From assembly GCF_034008315.1 (NCBI RefSeq), contig NZ_CP125377.1:4896001-4960000 (forward strand): a stretch of 64,000 nt of DNA, in the 5' to 3' direction. The position numbers were made by a program, and so were the translations under genes. The notes under the pieces were generated by a model. That model ran no database searches. It was not told the DNA's origin and saw only the letters and a list, made by a program, of their open reading frames with translations. This stretch comes from Pseudomonas sp. P8_241 (GTDB lineage: Bacteria > Pseudomonadota > Gammaproteobacteria > Pseudomonadales > Pseudomonadaceae). Of the stretch, positions 8,301-28,279 are shown in pieces; the first letter of the stretch is position 1; each line of letters starts with the position of its first letter.

Positions 8301-9246
8301 CAATGCTCCCGGTGGTCGAGAGCGCGCGTATACCGAAGCCGTTCAAGCCATTGGTGGTAATCGATCCGCTGTTGTGCAGCGTGGTGTCGCCGGTACCGCC
8401 TTCCGTGAAAATGCCGAATGCGTTCATGCCGCGCCCTTCGACGCTGGCCGCGTTATCGACAGTGGTGTTGCCGTTGATCGCACGGGTATGGACACCCGCG
8501 TGATTGCCGACCCCCGCCGTGGGCAACGAATCGTCATCAATAGGCGGGCCACTGGACAGTTCACTGGCGTTGTCGACAAGAAAACTGACACCATTGCCGA
8601 CGCTCACATTGACGTCGCCGCTGCCCGAGCCTTTGGCCCAGATGCCGTTGCCGCCTAAAGTGGTGACCGAGCCACTGCCGGCATGCGCCACATTAATGGT
8701 GCCACCGCCACTGGCGTTCACATCGATGCCGTCGTGTTCGTTGCCTTCGACCGTATTGAAGATGTTCAGCGTGGTGCCGGACGTAACAGACACGGTGGAC
8801 AGCCCGGTATTGACGTTGGTAATTGCCAGCGCATCCAGGCCCGAGCCCCCGAGGTTGACCGTGTTGACGCCGCCATCAATCGTGAGAGCAGCGTTGCCTG
8901 AGCCACCCACTCCGATCACGTTGGCGAAGACGGCATTGGCAGCAGTGGGCGGTGTGCTGGTGATCGTGGTGCCGCTGAGGGTAATCGTCGAGTTGCTGTT
9001 GTTGGCGCGACTGAGCACTGATGAGCCGACGGCGGTGGTGATCGTCGTACCCGGTTGCGTGGTGATCGTGGCATCAACTCCAGCCGCCGGGGTACAGGTC
9101 TGGGACAGGATATAAGCCCCGGGTGCCGTCGGCCCGCACGCGGCTTGTGCATCCGGCAGCCAGAACGTATTGACGATGACAAACAGCAAAGCACAGCGGC
9201 CGCCCAAGCTGTAATCAATGGACTCCGTGGCAGTATTGAATCGCAT
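5353..9246 (-). CDS. Autotransporter outer-membrane beta-barrel protein with beta-helical passenger
   Basis: A 1297-residue type Va secreted protein. An extended signal peptide covers residues ~1-36 (DYSLGGRCALLFVIVNTFWLPDAQA then ACGP). Residues ~40-940 are a Gly/Ser/Thr/Asn-rich passenger of short degenerate repeats (ITNTGAIQTLGAS, LTVNNSGSITTKGTGSSGID and many similar), as in right-handed beta-helix adhesins. Near residue 950 comes a Pro/Asp linker of PDPT units, then the autotransporter beta domain (~1020-1297) with strands such as GWGYTASLESGYPYAVDKDWYVEPQLQ, ending FKINF. Only two cysteines occur, both right after the signal peptide. GGGAGG stands 5 bases before the ATG. It probably displays an adhesin or aggregation factor; no protease motif was seen. 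It stands alone between a REP doublet and a 265-base leader region. Confidence 0.9.
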   Translation of the reverse strand: MRFNTATESIDYSLGGRCALLFVIVNTFWLPDAQAACGPTAPGAYILSQTCTPAAGVDATITTQPGTTITTAVGSSVLSRANNSNSTITLSGTTITSTPPTAANAVFANVIGVGGSGNAALTIDGGVNTVNLGGSGLDALAITNVNTGLSTVSVTSGTTLNIFNTVEGNEHDGIDVNASGGGTINVAHAGSGSVTTLGGNGIWAKGSGSGDVNVSVGNGVSFLVDNASELSSGPPIDDDSLPTAGVGNHAGVHTRAINGNTTVDNAASVEGRGMNAFGIFTEGGTGDTTLHNSGSITTNGLNGFGIRALSTTGSIAVVNDGTITTTGGGGHGIYVNDNVAALGNISIQNNAPLNVGSTTDITGSRAIYVIKRGTGDATVTGNGNINVVGGLTTTRAYGIIISNEGGNIAVDYAGDISASGAVAGGIRADARAGSVRVDYTGNRIETFNGNANGIYASTQSTTDTVDIKAGGTIITHSNTGGGDGTGIGSFGLQALSLGGDVNVTFTGPRIDVNGSGAAIVAGNAFDSGTGLGSLTISNTGELIARGNQQQGIRTFSTTGQQTITNTGAIQTLGASNSQGIRAEASGAANLTVNNSGSITTKGTGSSGIDAQAQGGSVSVSNSAAIQGGWSDSSGVTLAGATQALNSTGNITALSDSAVRADASGTGNTFTLNNAGQMTGSVSASSAVSQITNKGTWTLRNFSDSTGSGVRDTWGIAVSNLGSATGNSIDNTGLIRLASQPASGIVNFNSSGAYLPLGQSVNTPTAGGAVQGQLLGVGRFTHSGTLDLPGGTRTVGNVLLISGATTAGANGGGVFVSNGGNLLLNSTLNEGGANSRSDMLVVDSTSTGSGGATSVAVSNIGGLGEVTQGNGIAVVELTNKSVTASDPNAFRLARRVVAGPYEYRLQQGAEDGSARDTWFLRSDALIPDDPPGPGPDPTPDPTPDPTPDPDPTPDPDPTPDPAPVPNYRPEVSLYGALPALALVYGRTMVDTLHERVGEERLNPGDPLPAEDQATYSPSMGWGRVIYRSGKQDGDRKNALGNTPEYNYDLTAFQVGTDLYRKVDTDGSHDQAGVSLSAGTLDAGVSHYNGLAAGQDTLRAYGVGAYWTHFGPSGWYLDGVLQVNRFDIEAKPSELPELETRGWGYTASLESGYPYAVDKDWYVEPQLQAIYSTVDLDDSNDVGANVRFKDVESLIGRLGVRIARDWETEGTDKTARRTNGWIRPSVWHEFKGQPKTEFSSQSGYVPFESDIQGTWGEVNLGVDYQANQRTTFTVSAGYRQGFDGDSHGYDAMLGFKINF
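6367..6450. repeat. Tandem repeat coding the DPTPDP linker of the autotransporter
   Basis: Units of about 12 bases (GGATCAGGCGTT / GGGTCAGGCGTC and variants) repeat roughly seven times within the minus-strand autotransporter gene. They code for Pro-Asp-Pro-Thr repeats. Because the unit is a multiple of three, slippage would change the linker length without a frameshift. Confidence 0.8.
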
Positions 9247-9512
9247 AGTAACCTCCCAACCTTGCTATTCCATTAGTTAGGCAAAGTCAGTACTTCGTCT
9301 TCCCTGACTACCTCTGCTGCTCACAGCCATAAACGTTAGTTGATTTTCAATGCGGACGACGAAAACCTGAAGCATCCTCGTCACGATCAATCAGTCCCGG
9401 CACATGGCTGGATCAACGTTCAGCGTTGTGGACCAGAGGCCGTAGGTGCAGAGCTTTTTTCCATGTACCCTTCCGGCCGGCGACGTTCGCCGGGGTGAGA
9501 AAGAGGCTGCAG

Positions 9513-10205
9513 TTGAACCAACAGACATTGTCCATGCGCCTGGAGCGCGTGGCGGCGCAGGTGCCGGCAGGTGCGCACCTGGCCGATATCGGCTCGGATC
9601 ACGGTTATTTGCCGGTGGCCTTGATGCGTCGCGGCGCCATCGCGATGGCGGTGGCCGGCGAAGTGGCATTGACGCCGTTTCGCGCGGCCGAGCGCACCGT
9701 GCGCGAAAACGGCCAGGAGCGGCGGATCACCGTGCGCCTGGCCAATGGTCTGGCGGCGATCGAGCCGGGTGACGCAATCACGGCGATCAGTATCTGCGGC
9801 ATGGGCGGCGAGACCATCCGCGACATCCTCGAGAGTGGCAAGGCGCGCCTGAGCGGTCAGGAGCGCCTGATCCTGCAGCCCAATGGTGGCGAGCAGCCAC
9901 TGCGCCAATGGCTGATGGACAATGGCTACCGCATCCTCTGCGAGGAGCTGTTGCGGGAAAACCGCTTCAGCTACGAAATCATCGTCGCCGAGCGCTCCGG
10001 ACCGGTGATATACACCCCCCGGGAGCTGTACTTCGGCCCGTTTCAACTGCAAACACGCAGCCCTGCATTCCTGGCCAAGTGGCAACGCCTGCTGCGTGAG
10101 AAACAGCGAACACTGAGCAACTTTGCTCATGCTCGGCAAGTACCTGAGGATAAGGTGCAAGACATCGCGCGGCAGGCACGGTGGATCAGCGAAATGCTGG
10201 CTTGA
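9513..10205 (+). CDS. trmK: tRNA (adenine(22)-N(1))-methyltransferase-like, TrmK family
   Basis: A 230-residue class I SAM methyltransferase. It begins NQQTLSMRLERVAAQVPAGAHLADIGSDHGYLPV; the ADIGSDHGYLP stretch is the SAM-binding motif I of the TrmK/YqfN family. It is followed by VAGEVALTPFRAAERTVRENG, the catalytic-site motif ISICGMGGETIRDIL, and LILQPNGGEQPLRQWLMDNGYRI. The family makes m1A22 in bacterial tRNAs (shown for Bacillus TrmK); whether Pseudomonas homologues modify the same site is inference. The start chosen is TTG at 9513, with AGAGG 6-7 bases upstream and the conserved NQQTLSMRLERV text following it. The alternative ATG at 9534 would remove seven residues. The gene is monocistronic. 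Confidence 0.85.
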   Translation: MNQQTLSMRLERVAAQVPAGAHLADIGSDHGYLPVALMRRGAIAMAVAGEVALTPFRAAERTVRENGQERRITVRLANGLAAIEPGDAITAISICGMGGETIRDILESGKARLSGQERLILQPNGGEQPLRQWLMDNGYRILCEELLRENRFSYEIIVAERSGPVIYTPRELYFGPFQLQTRSPAFLAKWQRLLREKQRTLSNFAHARQVPEDKVQDIARQARWISEMLA

Positions 10206-10291
10206 GGAAGCTCTTTTCAAAGGCCTGCTATAGTCAGAGCCGGAGCTTCTCAAGGCAATCGTTCGGATAAGCACTACTCAGGAGTTTTGTC

Positions 10292-10591
10292 ATGCGAATC
10301 GTAGCGGCCGCTGTATGTACTGCCCTGCTCTCCCTGGCTTTGCCATCGCTGTCCTTCGCCGGATCAGATTGCGATGATGCGGGCAGTGCCAGTGACGTCA
10401 GAAACTGTCTGAAAAACAACAGCGACAACAATCAAAAGGGCAAAGGCAATTGCAACGACAATGGCAATTGCGGTAAGGCCAAGGACAAGGCAAAAAACAA
10501 AGACTATGACAATGACGATTACTCGGTCGAATGCAGGGATATCAACAGCACGGTGCTGCGCCGCCAATGTCTTGATAAACGCAGAGACTGA
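10292..10591 (+). CDS. Small secreted Asn/Asp/Lys-rich protein, unknown function
   Basis: A 99-residue protein with a clear signal peptide (MRIVAAAVCTALLSLALPSLSFA, cleavage after residue 23). The mature part is very polar: KNNSDNNQKGKGNCNDNGNCGKAKDKAKNKDYDNDDYS, with six cysteines spread along it (CDDAG, NCLKN, NCNDN, NCGKA, ECRD, QCLDK). This suggests a small disulphide-bonded periplasmic or extracellular protein. AGGAG stands 7 bases before the ATG, and a TATAGT element sits about 60 bases upstream, making an own promoter likely. A hairpin follows the stop. I do not recognise a family and assign no function. The composition (low GC codons AAC/AAG/GAC in a run) differs from its neighbours. 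Confidence 0.7.
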   Translation: MRIVAAAVCTALLSLALPSLSFAGSDCDDAGSASDVRNCLKNNSDNNQKGKGNCNDNGNCGKAKDKAKNKDYDNDDYSVECRDINSTVLRRQCLDKRRD

Positions 10592-10592
10592 A

Positions 10593-10626
10593 TGAGCCAA
10601 CCCTGACACTGCTCGGTGCTGGCTCA
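10593..10626 (+). terminator. Hairpin between convergent small genes
   Basis: TGAGCCA at 10593-10599 pairs with TGGCTCA at 10620-10626, and an A-rich stretch follows. It starts two bases after the stop of the small secreted protein and precedes the convergent DUF4287 stop. Possible bidirectional terminator; the stem is short and the loop long. Confidence 0.45.
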
Positions 10627-10640
10627 AAACAACACCGCAG

Positions 10641-10859
10641 TCAGTCGCTTTTCGCGGTGGCCAGGTAATACGCAACCAAAGCGTTTGCGTGGCCATGCCC
10701 AATGCCATGCTCAGTCTTGAGCCAGGCCACCCTTTCCATATGTTTCTTGTCGTCGACTGTTTTGAGCAGGTTCAGCCAATGGCTGATCGGCTGCCCATAC
10801 TTCTTTTCAATGGATGGGAAGTACGAGGCGGGGCCTTTGGTTTTGATCTCTTCAGTCAC
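10641..10859 (-). CDS. DUF4287 domain-containing protein
   Basis: A 72-residue protein (TEEIKTKGPASYFPSIEKKYGQPISHWLNLL...KHMERVAWLKTEHGIGHGHANALVAYYLA). The text, including the ending GHGHANALVAYYL, is the DUF4287 signature. Family members are small soluble proteins of unknown role, often described next to or fused with DUF5655. The start was set at GTG 10859: GGAG lies 8 bases upstream and the domain begins at once. A longer in-frame reading to 10937 adds 26 residues with no similarity and no ribosome-binding site. The gene stands alone. Confidence 0.8.
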   Translation of the reverse strand: MTEEIKTKGPASYFPSIEKKYGQPISHWLNLLKTVDDKKHMERVAWLKTEHGIGHGHANALVAYYLATAKSD

Positions 10860-11032
10860 GATGCAAAACTCCCTTTCGGCTTGATAATCAGGCAACAGCG
10901 CATGTCGCGTTGTGGGTTCTGCGCAGAACGCTGTCATTAAGTTTTCAAATTAAAGCACAGCCTGACAGTGGCGCGATTGGGCTCAATATCGGATCGATGG
11001 GGGAGCGAGGTTGCTCCTACAAGAGTACGGCG

Positions 11033-11995
11033 TCAGGCCAGACTCTCGCTGATCTGCGCCGCCAGTTGCGCCAACATCTGCGGCACTTCCTGAACCATTT
11101 CACCCATGCGCGCAAAATCGTGGGTCATGCCGGCTTTCATATCCAGGACCAACGGCTGACCCGCGCTGCGCAGTTTTTCGGCCCATGCCAGGCCTTCGTC
11201 CAGCAACGGGTCGTACTCGGCCAGCCACAGCACGGTGGGTGTCAGTCGTTCCAGGCGTTCGGCGTACAGCGGTGAAAAACGCCAGTCGCTGCGATCGGCC
11301 TCACTGCGTTGATACTGCTGGTAGAACCACTCCAGCGTGGTGGCTTCCAGCAAATAACCTTCGGCGAATCGCTCCAGCGACGGGCGTTTTTGCACGGCAT
11401 CGATTACCGGATACAGCAGCACTTGCAGGCGAGGCACAAGGGGCCAGGCCAGCGGATCCTGCGCGATGGCAAGCGACAGCGACGCCACCAGGCTGCCACC
11501 GACACTGTCCCCGGCCAGCGCCACCCGATTCACATCAAGCCCCAGCGCAGGCGCACCATTCGCCAGCCAGCGAGCCACGTCCTCGGCATCGTTATAGGCG
11601 GTGGGAAAACGGTGCTCAGGCGCCAGACGATAATCCGCCGACAAGACGGCAAACACCCCCGCCAGTGCCAGACGCCGGCATAAGGTGTCGTGGGAATCGA
11701 GACTACCCACCACGTAACCGCCGCCATGGAAGTACAGCAACACCGGGCGTGGTTCGCTGCTTGCCTGAGGTTTGGCGTATAGACGGGCACTGAGCAGATG
11801 CCCATCGCGGGCAGGAATGTTCACAGCCGTCACGACCAGCGCCCCCGACGGGGCCGCATCGAGCAACTGTGAGGTCTGCTCGAATTGCTTGCGTGCCTCG
11901 TCCGGACTCAGCTCATGCATGGGCTGGCTCTTGCCGCTCAGGCGGCCAAACTCGGCCAGCTCAAGAAATCCTTCGATGTCCGGGTGCAGTGCCAT
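11033..11995 (-). CDS. Alpha/beta hydrolase, hormone-sensitive-lipase type esterase
   Basis: A 320-residue esterase of bacterial lipase family IV. The oxyanion-hole motif is YFHGGGYVVGS around residue 90. The nucleophile elbow is LAGDSVGGSL around residue 160, with the catalytic Ser in GDSVG. The acid is in LWLAEYDPLLDEG (~260) and the histidine in AGMTHDFARM (~290). DYRLAPEHRFPTAYND is also diagnostic of the family. Such enzymes cleave short-chain carboxylic esters; the natural substrate is unknown. There is no signal peptide, so it is cytoplasmic. It lies just downstream of, and in the same direction as, the NRPS block, but about 260 bases of repeat-rich DNA separate them, so it is probably transcribed independently. 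Confidence 0.88.
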   Translation of the reverse strand: MALHPDIEGFLELAEFGRLSGKSQPMHELSPDEARKQFEQTSQLLDAAPSGALVVTAVNIPARDGHLLSARLYAKPQASSEPRPVLLYFHGGGYVVGSLDSHDTLCRRLALAGVFAVLSADYRLAPEHRFPTAYNDAEDVARWLANGAPALGLDVNRVALAGDSVGGSLVASLSLAIAQDPLAWPLVPRLQVLLYPVIDAVQKRPSLERFAEGYLLEATTLEWFYQQYQRSEADRSDWRFSPLYAERLERLTPTVLWLAEYDPLLDEGLAWAEKLRSAGQPLVLDMKAGMTHDFARMGEMVQEVPQMLAQLAAQISESLA

Positions 11996-12088
11996 GGGCG
12001 GTCGTCTCCAAAAATAAAAAGGCTCACCGTGGTAAACGAAGCGTTAGGGTTGTTCGTTAGGGCGAACTCGATAATCTCAGGCTGAATG

Positions 12089-12248
12089 AAAACCTGTGGC
12101 GAGGGAGCTTGCTCCCGCTCGGCTGCGCAGCAGCCGCAAACCCGAACAATGCGGTACGCATGAATAACCGCAGTGGCTGGTTTTAGGGCCGCTTCGCAGC
12201 CCAACGGGGGCAAGCCCCCTAGCCACAGGGAAGCCCGCTCGCCACAAT
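12089..12248. repeat. REP-type palindromic repeat cluster
   Basis: The stretch has GAGGGAGCTTGCTCCC near 12095, GGCTGCGCAGCAGCC near 12120, GGGCCGCTTCGCAGCCC near 12186 and GGGGGCAAGCCCCC near 12205, ending in GCTCGCCACAA. These are nested short palindromes with outer GTGGCGAG / CTCGCCAC ends, as in Pseudomonas intergenic repeats. It lies just after the end of the terminal NRPS gene and may fold as its 3' end. Confidence 0.75.
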
Positions 12249-12256
12249 TTATTGGC

Positions 12257-24057
<11,801 letters not shown>

Positions 24058-24061
<4 letters not shown>

Positions 24062-27000
24062 CGCGTGTGTTCCCCATCCACTTCGTCGAACAACGCTTCG
24101 AGGGCGTCTACATCGTTTTCTTTATGTTCACTGTGCTGACGGAACTGCTCGATCTGCCCCGCCAGACGCTCCAGGGTGTCGCCTTCGAAGAACAGCTTGA
24201 GCGGGATCGCCAGGTTCAGTTCTTCCTGAATCCGCGCACGAATCCGCGTGGCCAGCAGCGAGTGCCCGCCGAGTTCGAAGAAGTTGTCGTGCACGCCGAC
24301 GCGCTCCACGTGCAGCGCTTCGGCCCAGATCGCCGCGAGGGTTTTCTCCAGATCGTTGCGCGGTGCGACGAAGGTACTGCGGCGCACATCCAGATCGAGC
24401 AACGCCTGACGATCAAGTTTGCCGTTCGGCATCAGCGGGAAACGCTCAAGGACTTGCAAGCGCGCTGGCTGCATGTGCTCGGGCAGCGCCTCGACCAAGT
24501 GGCTGCGCAGTTCGTTGAGGCGGATGTCCGCAGTGTCGGTCGGGGACACCACGAAGCCCAGCAGTTGTGGGCCGGTCGGGGTTTCGCGGGCAATCACCGC
24601 AGCGTCTTCGATGTCCGGTGCGTTACGCATGGCCGCCTCGATCTCGCCCAGCTCGATGCGAAAACCACGGATTTTCACCTGATGGTCGACCCGGCCCAGA
24701 TACTCCAGCACGCCATCGGCGCGATAACGCGCCAGGTCACCGGTGCGGTACAGGCGTTGGCCCGCCGTCGTCGCGAACAAATCGGGCACAAAGCGCTCGG
24801 CACTCAGCCTGGCCCGTTGCAGGTATCCTCGGGCAATGCCGGCACCGCCGACGTACAACTCGCCTTCAACGCCCACGGCTACGGGTTGCAGATCCGGCCC
24901 CAGTACGTGAATGCGCATGCCGGCAATCGGTTGACCAATCGCAATGCTGTCGTCGTCTTCGCCGAGCGGCAGCTCCCAGGCCGAGCACCACACGGTGCCT
25001 TCGGTCGGGCCGTATTCGTTGACCAGCACCACCCCCGGCAATGCTTCGCGATGTCGCTGCACCAGCGCGGTGCTGCACGCTTCGCCGGCGACGATCACAC
25101 AGGCCAGCGCCTGACGGTCGAGGTGTTCGAGAATCAGCGCGTGGTAGGACGGCAAGGTCAGGTAGTGAGAAACCTCTTCGCGCTGGATCAACAACGCCAG
25201 TTGCGCCGGATCCTTGTAGCTGTCTTCGTCAGGCAGGCACAGGGTCGCGCCCTGCCCCAACGCCCAGAAAACCCCGGCCACCGAACTGTCGAAGGAGAAC
25301 GACGAAAGCATTAGGAACGAACGCAGGGGCTGACGATAAAAGGCCTTGCGCGCCACGGTCGAAGCCAAGGCGTTGGCATGGCTGATCATCACGCCCTTGG
25401 GTTTGCCGGTGGAGCCGGAGGTGTAGATGACGTAAGCCAGGTTCGCGCTGTCGCCCTGGGGTTCAGGTTGATTGGATGACGAGGACCAGACTTCGGCGCC
25501 GGGCATCAAGGAAACGACGCGCTCACTGCCCAACGCTTCTGGCAACGGCTGACAGGCCAATACCTGACACGCCCCCGTGTCGGCGAGCATGAACGCCAGA
25601 CGTTCGATCGGGTAGTTCGGGTCCAGCGGCAAATACGCCGCGCCCGCCTTCAGCGTGCCCAACAGCGCAACGACGATTTCCAGCGAACGCTGGCCGTAGA
25701 CCGCCACGACCTGGTCCGGCTTGACGCCTTGGGCGCGCAAGGTGTTGGCCACCTGGTTGGAGCGTGCATCGAGTTCGGCGTAACTCAGGCGCTCACCATT
25801 GACGCTCACCGCGATGCGCTGCGGGTGCAGGCGCGCCTGTTCGCTGAACAGTTCTTGCAGGAAGCGGCACGGCAACGCCTGCTCGGTGGCGTTCGGGTTG
25901 AAGCCCTCGATCAAACGGCCAAGATGCGCCTCATTGACCAGACTCGCCTGAGCCAGCGTCAGCTCGGGGGATGCGAGCAACTGGCAGCTGAACTCGGCAA
26001 ACTGGGCCAGCCATTCGACCAGCATCGATTCCGGAACTGCGCCCTCCAGGCACGACAGCTGCAACCGCTCACCCTGAACTCGCAAGCGCAGGACTTCGGG
26101 GTTGGCGTCGTCGACCTCGATAGCGTGCTCGATACCGGATTCATAGACGAAACCATAACGCAGCGGTCCGCTGCCTTCGGCGCTCAATTCGAACTCGTTG
26201 AGACAGTCAAGCCACGACAGTGATTGCTCAAGGCTGGCGGTGAAGGATGCCAGCGCTTGTGCCATGGTTTGATGGCTGCGGTAATCGAAGGCCACCGGCA
26301 AGCGACGGGCGAAGCGTCCGAGGGTCGCGGTTGTTTGCTCGTTGCGCCCCACTACTTGCCAGCCGATCAACAGTTTCTCTTGATTGCCGATGCGCGCAAC
26401 AAAGGCGCTCCATAGCAGCAACGCCACCTGTTCGTCCTCGATACCCAGGTCGGCGGCAGTGCGCTGCACGCCGGCAAACCATTGGGTGTCAGCGAGCATG
26501 GCCTGACGACGCACCCGCGCAACGTCGACCGGTTTTTCGAAGGGCAAGCGGTGCGCCATGGCGAACTGCTGTTGCAGGTTGCGCCAGAACGCCGCGCCTT
26601 GATGACCGATGTCTTCCTCGCGCAGTTCTTCCTGCCACGCGCTGTAGTCCAGGTATTGCAGCGCTTCTTCGTCGACGGGCAGGGTTTCGCCGCGCAACAG
26701 ACTGGCGAGTTCGCCCGAAAGCACACGCAACGAGGCTTCGTCGAAACTGCTGGCCAGCGTCAGCACCGTGACGAAATGCTTTCCGTCAGCGGTCTCGACC
26801 GGCGCCACCGCCAGCACCCGGATCGGATCGTTGAGCATGGCTTCACGACTGCGCTCGAAAGCATCAGCCACGCAAGGCTGGCTGCCCAGCAACGTGAGCG
26901 GCAGTTGATCGCAGAGGCTTTGCACCGGCCATTTCATCCCCGGCAAGCGACGACAAACCGTGCGCAGGGTTTCGTGGCGCTGGCCCAGCGTTTCAAGCGC

Positions 27001-27156
27001 TGCGCGCAAAACTTGCGCGGTCACCGGTTGGGCCAGCGGCAGGGTCAGGGCGGCAAACAGGGTTTGTCCAGCCAGTTCCTGGGCGCGCAGATAGAACGCC
27101 TGCTGGGCCGAAGTCTGGAATACGTCTACCGAAGGTTCGAGGGCGGTGGTGTTCAT
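24058..27156 (-). CDS. NRPS-2: interface domain-A(His)-T
   Basis: A 1032-residue single-module protein. Residues ~15-430 have the condensation-domain fold but no catalytic HHxxxDG; the corresponding site reads LASSFDE (134-140). Degenerate C domains of this kind are known as interface domains, which recruit siderophore beta-hydroxylases to the carrier-bound amino acid. The A domain (~450-940, YTSGSTGKPKG, RLYRTGDLARY) has pocket residues D-S-A-L-I-A-E-V-W, matching the His pattern. The T domain follows (DNFFELGGHSLLATR). A 40-residue acidic tail (HKENDVDALEALFDEVDGEHTR) may be a docking element to NRPS-3. The active C domain needed for bond formation is absent here and is supplied by the C-terminal C domain of NRPS-1. 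The hydroxylase gene ends 11 bases upstream. Inferred product unit: L-beta-hydroxyhistidine. Confidence 0.88.
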
Positions 27157-27167
27157 GTCGGGTGTCC

Positions 27168-28226
27168 TTATTCCTGATCCAGGTCGGCGCTTTTCTGCGC
27201 GATGGCCATGGCCGTGAGGATTTTTCTGTAGCCGGTGAATTCGTTGCGCGCATGCACGCTGAGGATGTTGTCGAGCAGGACCACGTCGCCCTTCTCCCAG
27301 GCGAACTCGACCATTACGTCGCGGTAGATGCCTTGCAGGTGACGGATCACGTCCTCGGGAATCGGCGTGCCGTCACCGAAGAAGGTGTTCTGCGGCAGGT
27401 CCAGCGGGCCGAATTCACGCAGCAGGTTGTCGCGGATGCTGTCGGGCAGGGTCAGGGCGTTGAAGAAAGTGCCGTGGTTGAACCAGATGCGTTCGCCGGT
27501 CAGCGGATGGCGCACGATGGCCGGGCCGTTTTGCCGGGTGCGCAGGCGATTGCCGGACTTCCATTCGGCCTGTATGCCGATCTTCGTGCAGTAGGCTTCG
27601 ACGTCTGCGCGGTCCTCGCTCTGGAACACCGTCTGCCACGGCAGGCCCATGCCGTCGCCATAGTTGCGCACGTACTGGATGCGTTTGCGCTGGAATTGCT
27701 CGCGCACTGCCGGGTCGATCCGCGCCAAAATCTGACGGGTATCACCGAACGGCGTTTCACCGCCGGTGGTCGACGGGGTGTCGCAATAGAAGTACAGGTG
27801 CCGCGGGAACACCGGCGAATACGAGTGCTCGTTGTGCGGGAAGATTTTCTCCGGCGCCGGGTAATCGGTGGAGCTGTAGATCTTGAACTGACCGGTGATC
27901 TGGGTTCGTGGCGAGGCGCGGAACAGGTACTCCAACGCGCCACCGGAAATCGCATCGACGCAACGGTTGAACTCGGCGATGTCGGCGACCTGGAAGCCAC
28001 GAAACAGAATCACCGCGTGTTCCAGCAAGCGGGTTTCGATCAGGGCGCGATTCTGAGTCGCCCATTCCACGAGATTCACGCCAGGCACGGCCGGACGGCA
28101 CACCAGCGGCATGCTGACGCCCTCGAACATCGGCGCGAAACTCACTAGTTGCGTCGGATCGGTGGACAGGCTCTTGCGGGCACCACGAGCCAATTTGGCA
28201 ATGGACCTGGTCGTTGAAACGCTCAT
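27168..28226 (-). CDS. SyrP-like Fe(II)/2-oxoglutarate dioxygenase, predicted histidine beta-hydroxylase of the NRPS line
   Basis: A 352-residue TauD/TfdA-superfamily enzyme of the SyrP subgroup. The iron ligands are H131-N-E133 (IFPHNEHSYSP) and a distal His near residue 325 (LLDNILSVHARNEFTGYRK), with the 2-oxoglutarate-binding Arg in GYRK. Other family text: FRASPRTQITGQFKIYSSTDYP, GGETPFGD, YVRNYGDGMGLPWQTVFQSED. SyrP-type enzymes hydroxylate the beta carbon of an amino acid bound to an NRPS carrier protein. The neighbour NRPS-2 carries an interface domain and a His-type A domain, so histidine is the likely substrate, giving a metal-chelating beta-hydroxyhistidine. Start set at ATG 28226 with GGAGGGG just upstream; a GTG 14 codons earlier is less likely. 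It sits 53 bases after NRPS-1 and 11 before NRPS-2, in one operon. Confidence 0.88.
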   Translation of the reverse strand: MSVSTTRSIAKLARGARKSLSTDPTQLVSFAPMFEGVSMPLVCRPAVPGVNLVEWATQNRALIETRLLEHAVILFRGFQVADIAEFNRCVDAISGGALEYLFRASPRTQITGQFKIYSSTDYPAPEKIFPHNEHSYSPVFPRHLYFYCDTPSTTGGETPFGDTRQILARIDPAVREQFQRKRIQYVRNYGDGMGLPWQTVFQSEDRADVEAYCTKIGIQAEWKSGNRLRTRQNGPAIVRHPLTGERIWFNHGTFFNALTLPDSIRDNLLREFGPLDLPQNTFFGDGTPIPEDVIRHLQGIYRDVMVEFAWEKGDVVLLDNILSVHARNEFTGYRKILTAMAIAQKSADLDQE

Positions 28227-28279
28227 AAACCCCTCCAGAAAATGTTGACGACGGTGCAGGTTGAGCACCGCCGCCTGAA

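Noticed and set aside
7819..8658. Plus-strand open frame inside the autotransporter region (Asp/Ala/Val-rich)
   Set aside because: It mirrors the repetitive passenger-coding sequence; no start signal and no family.
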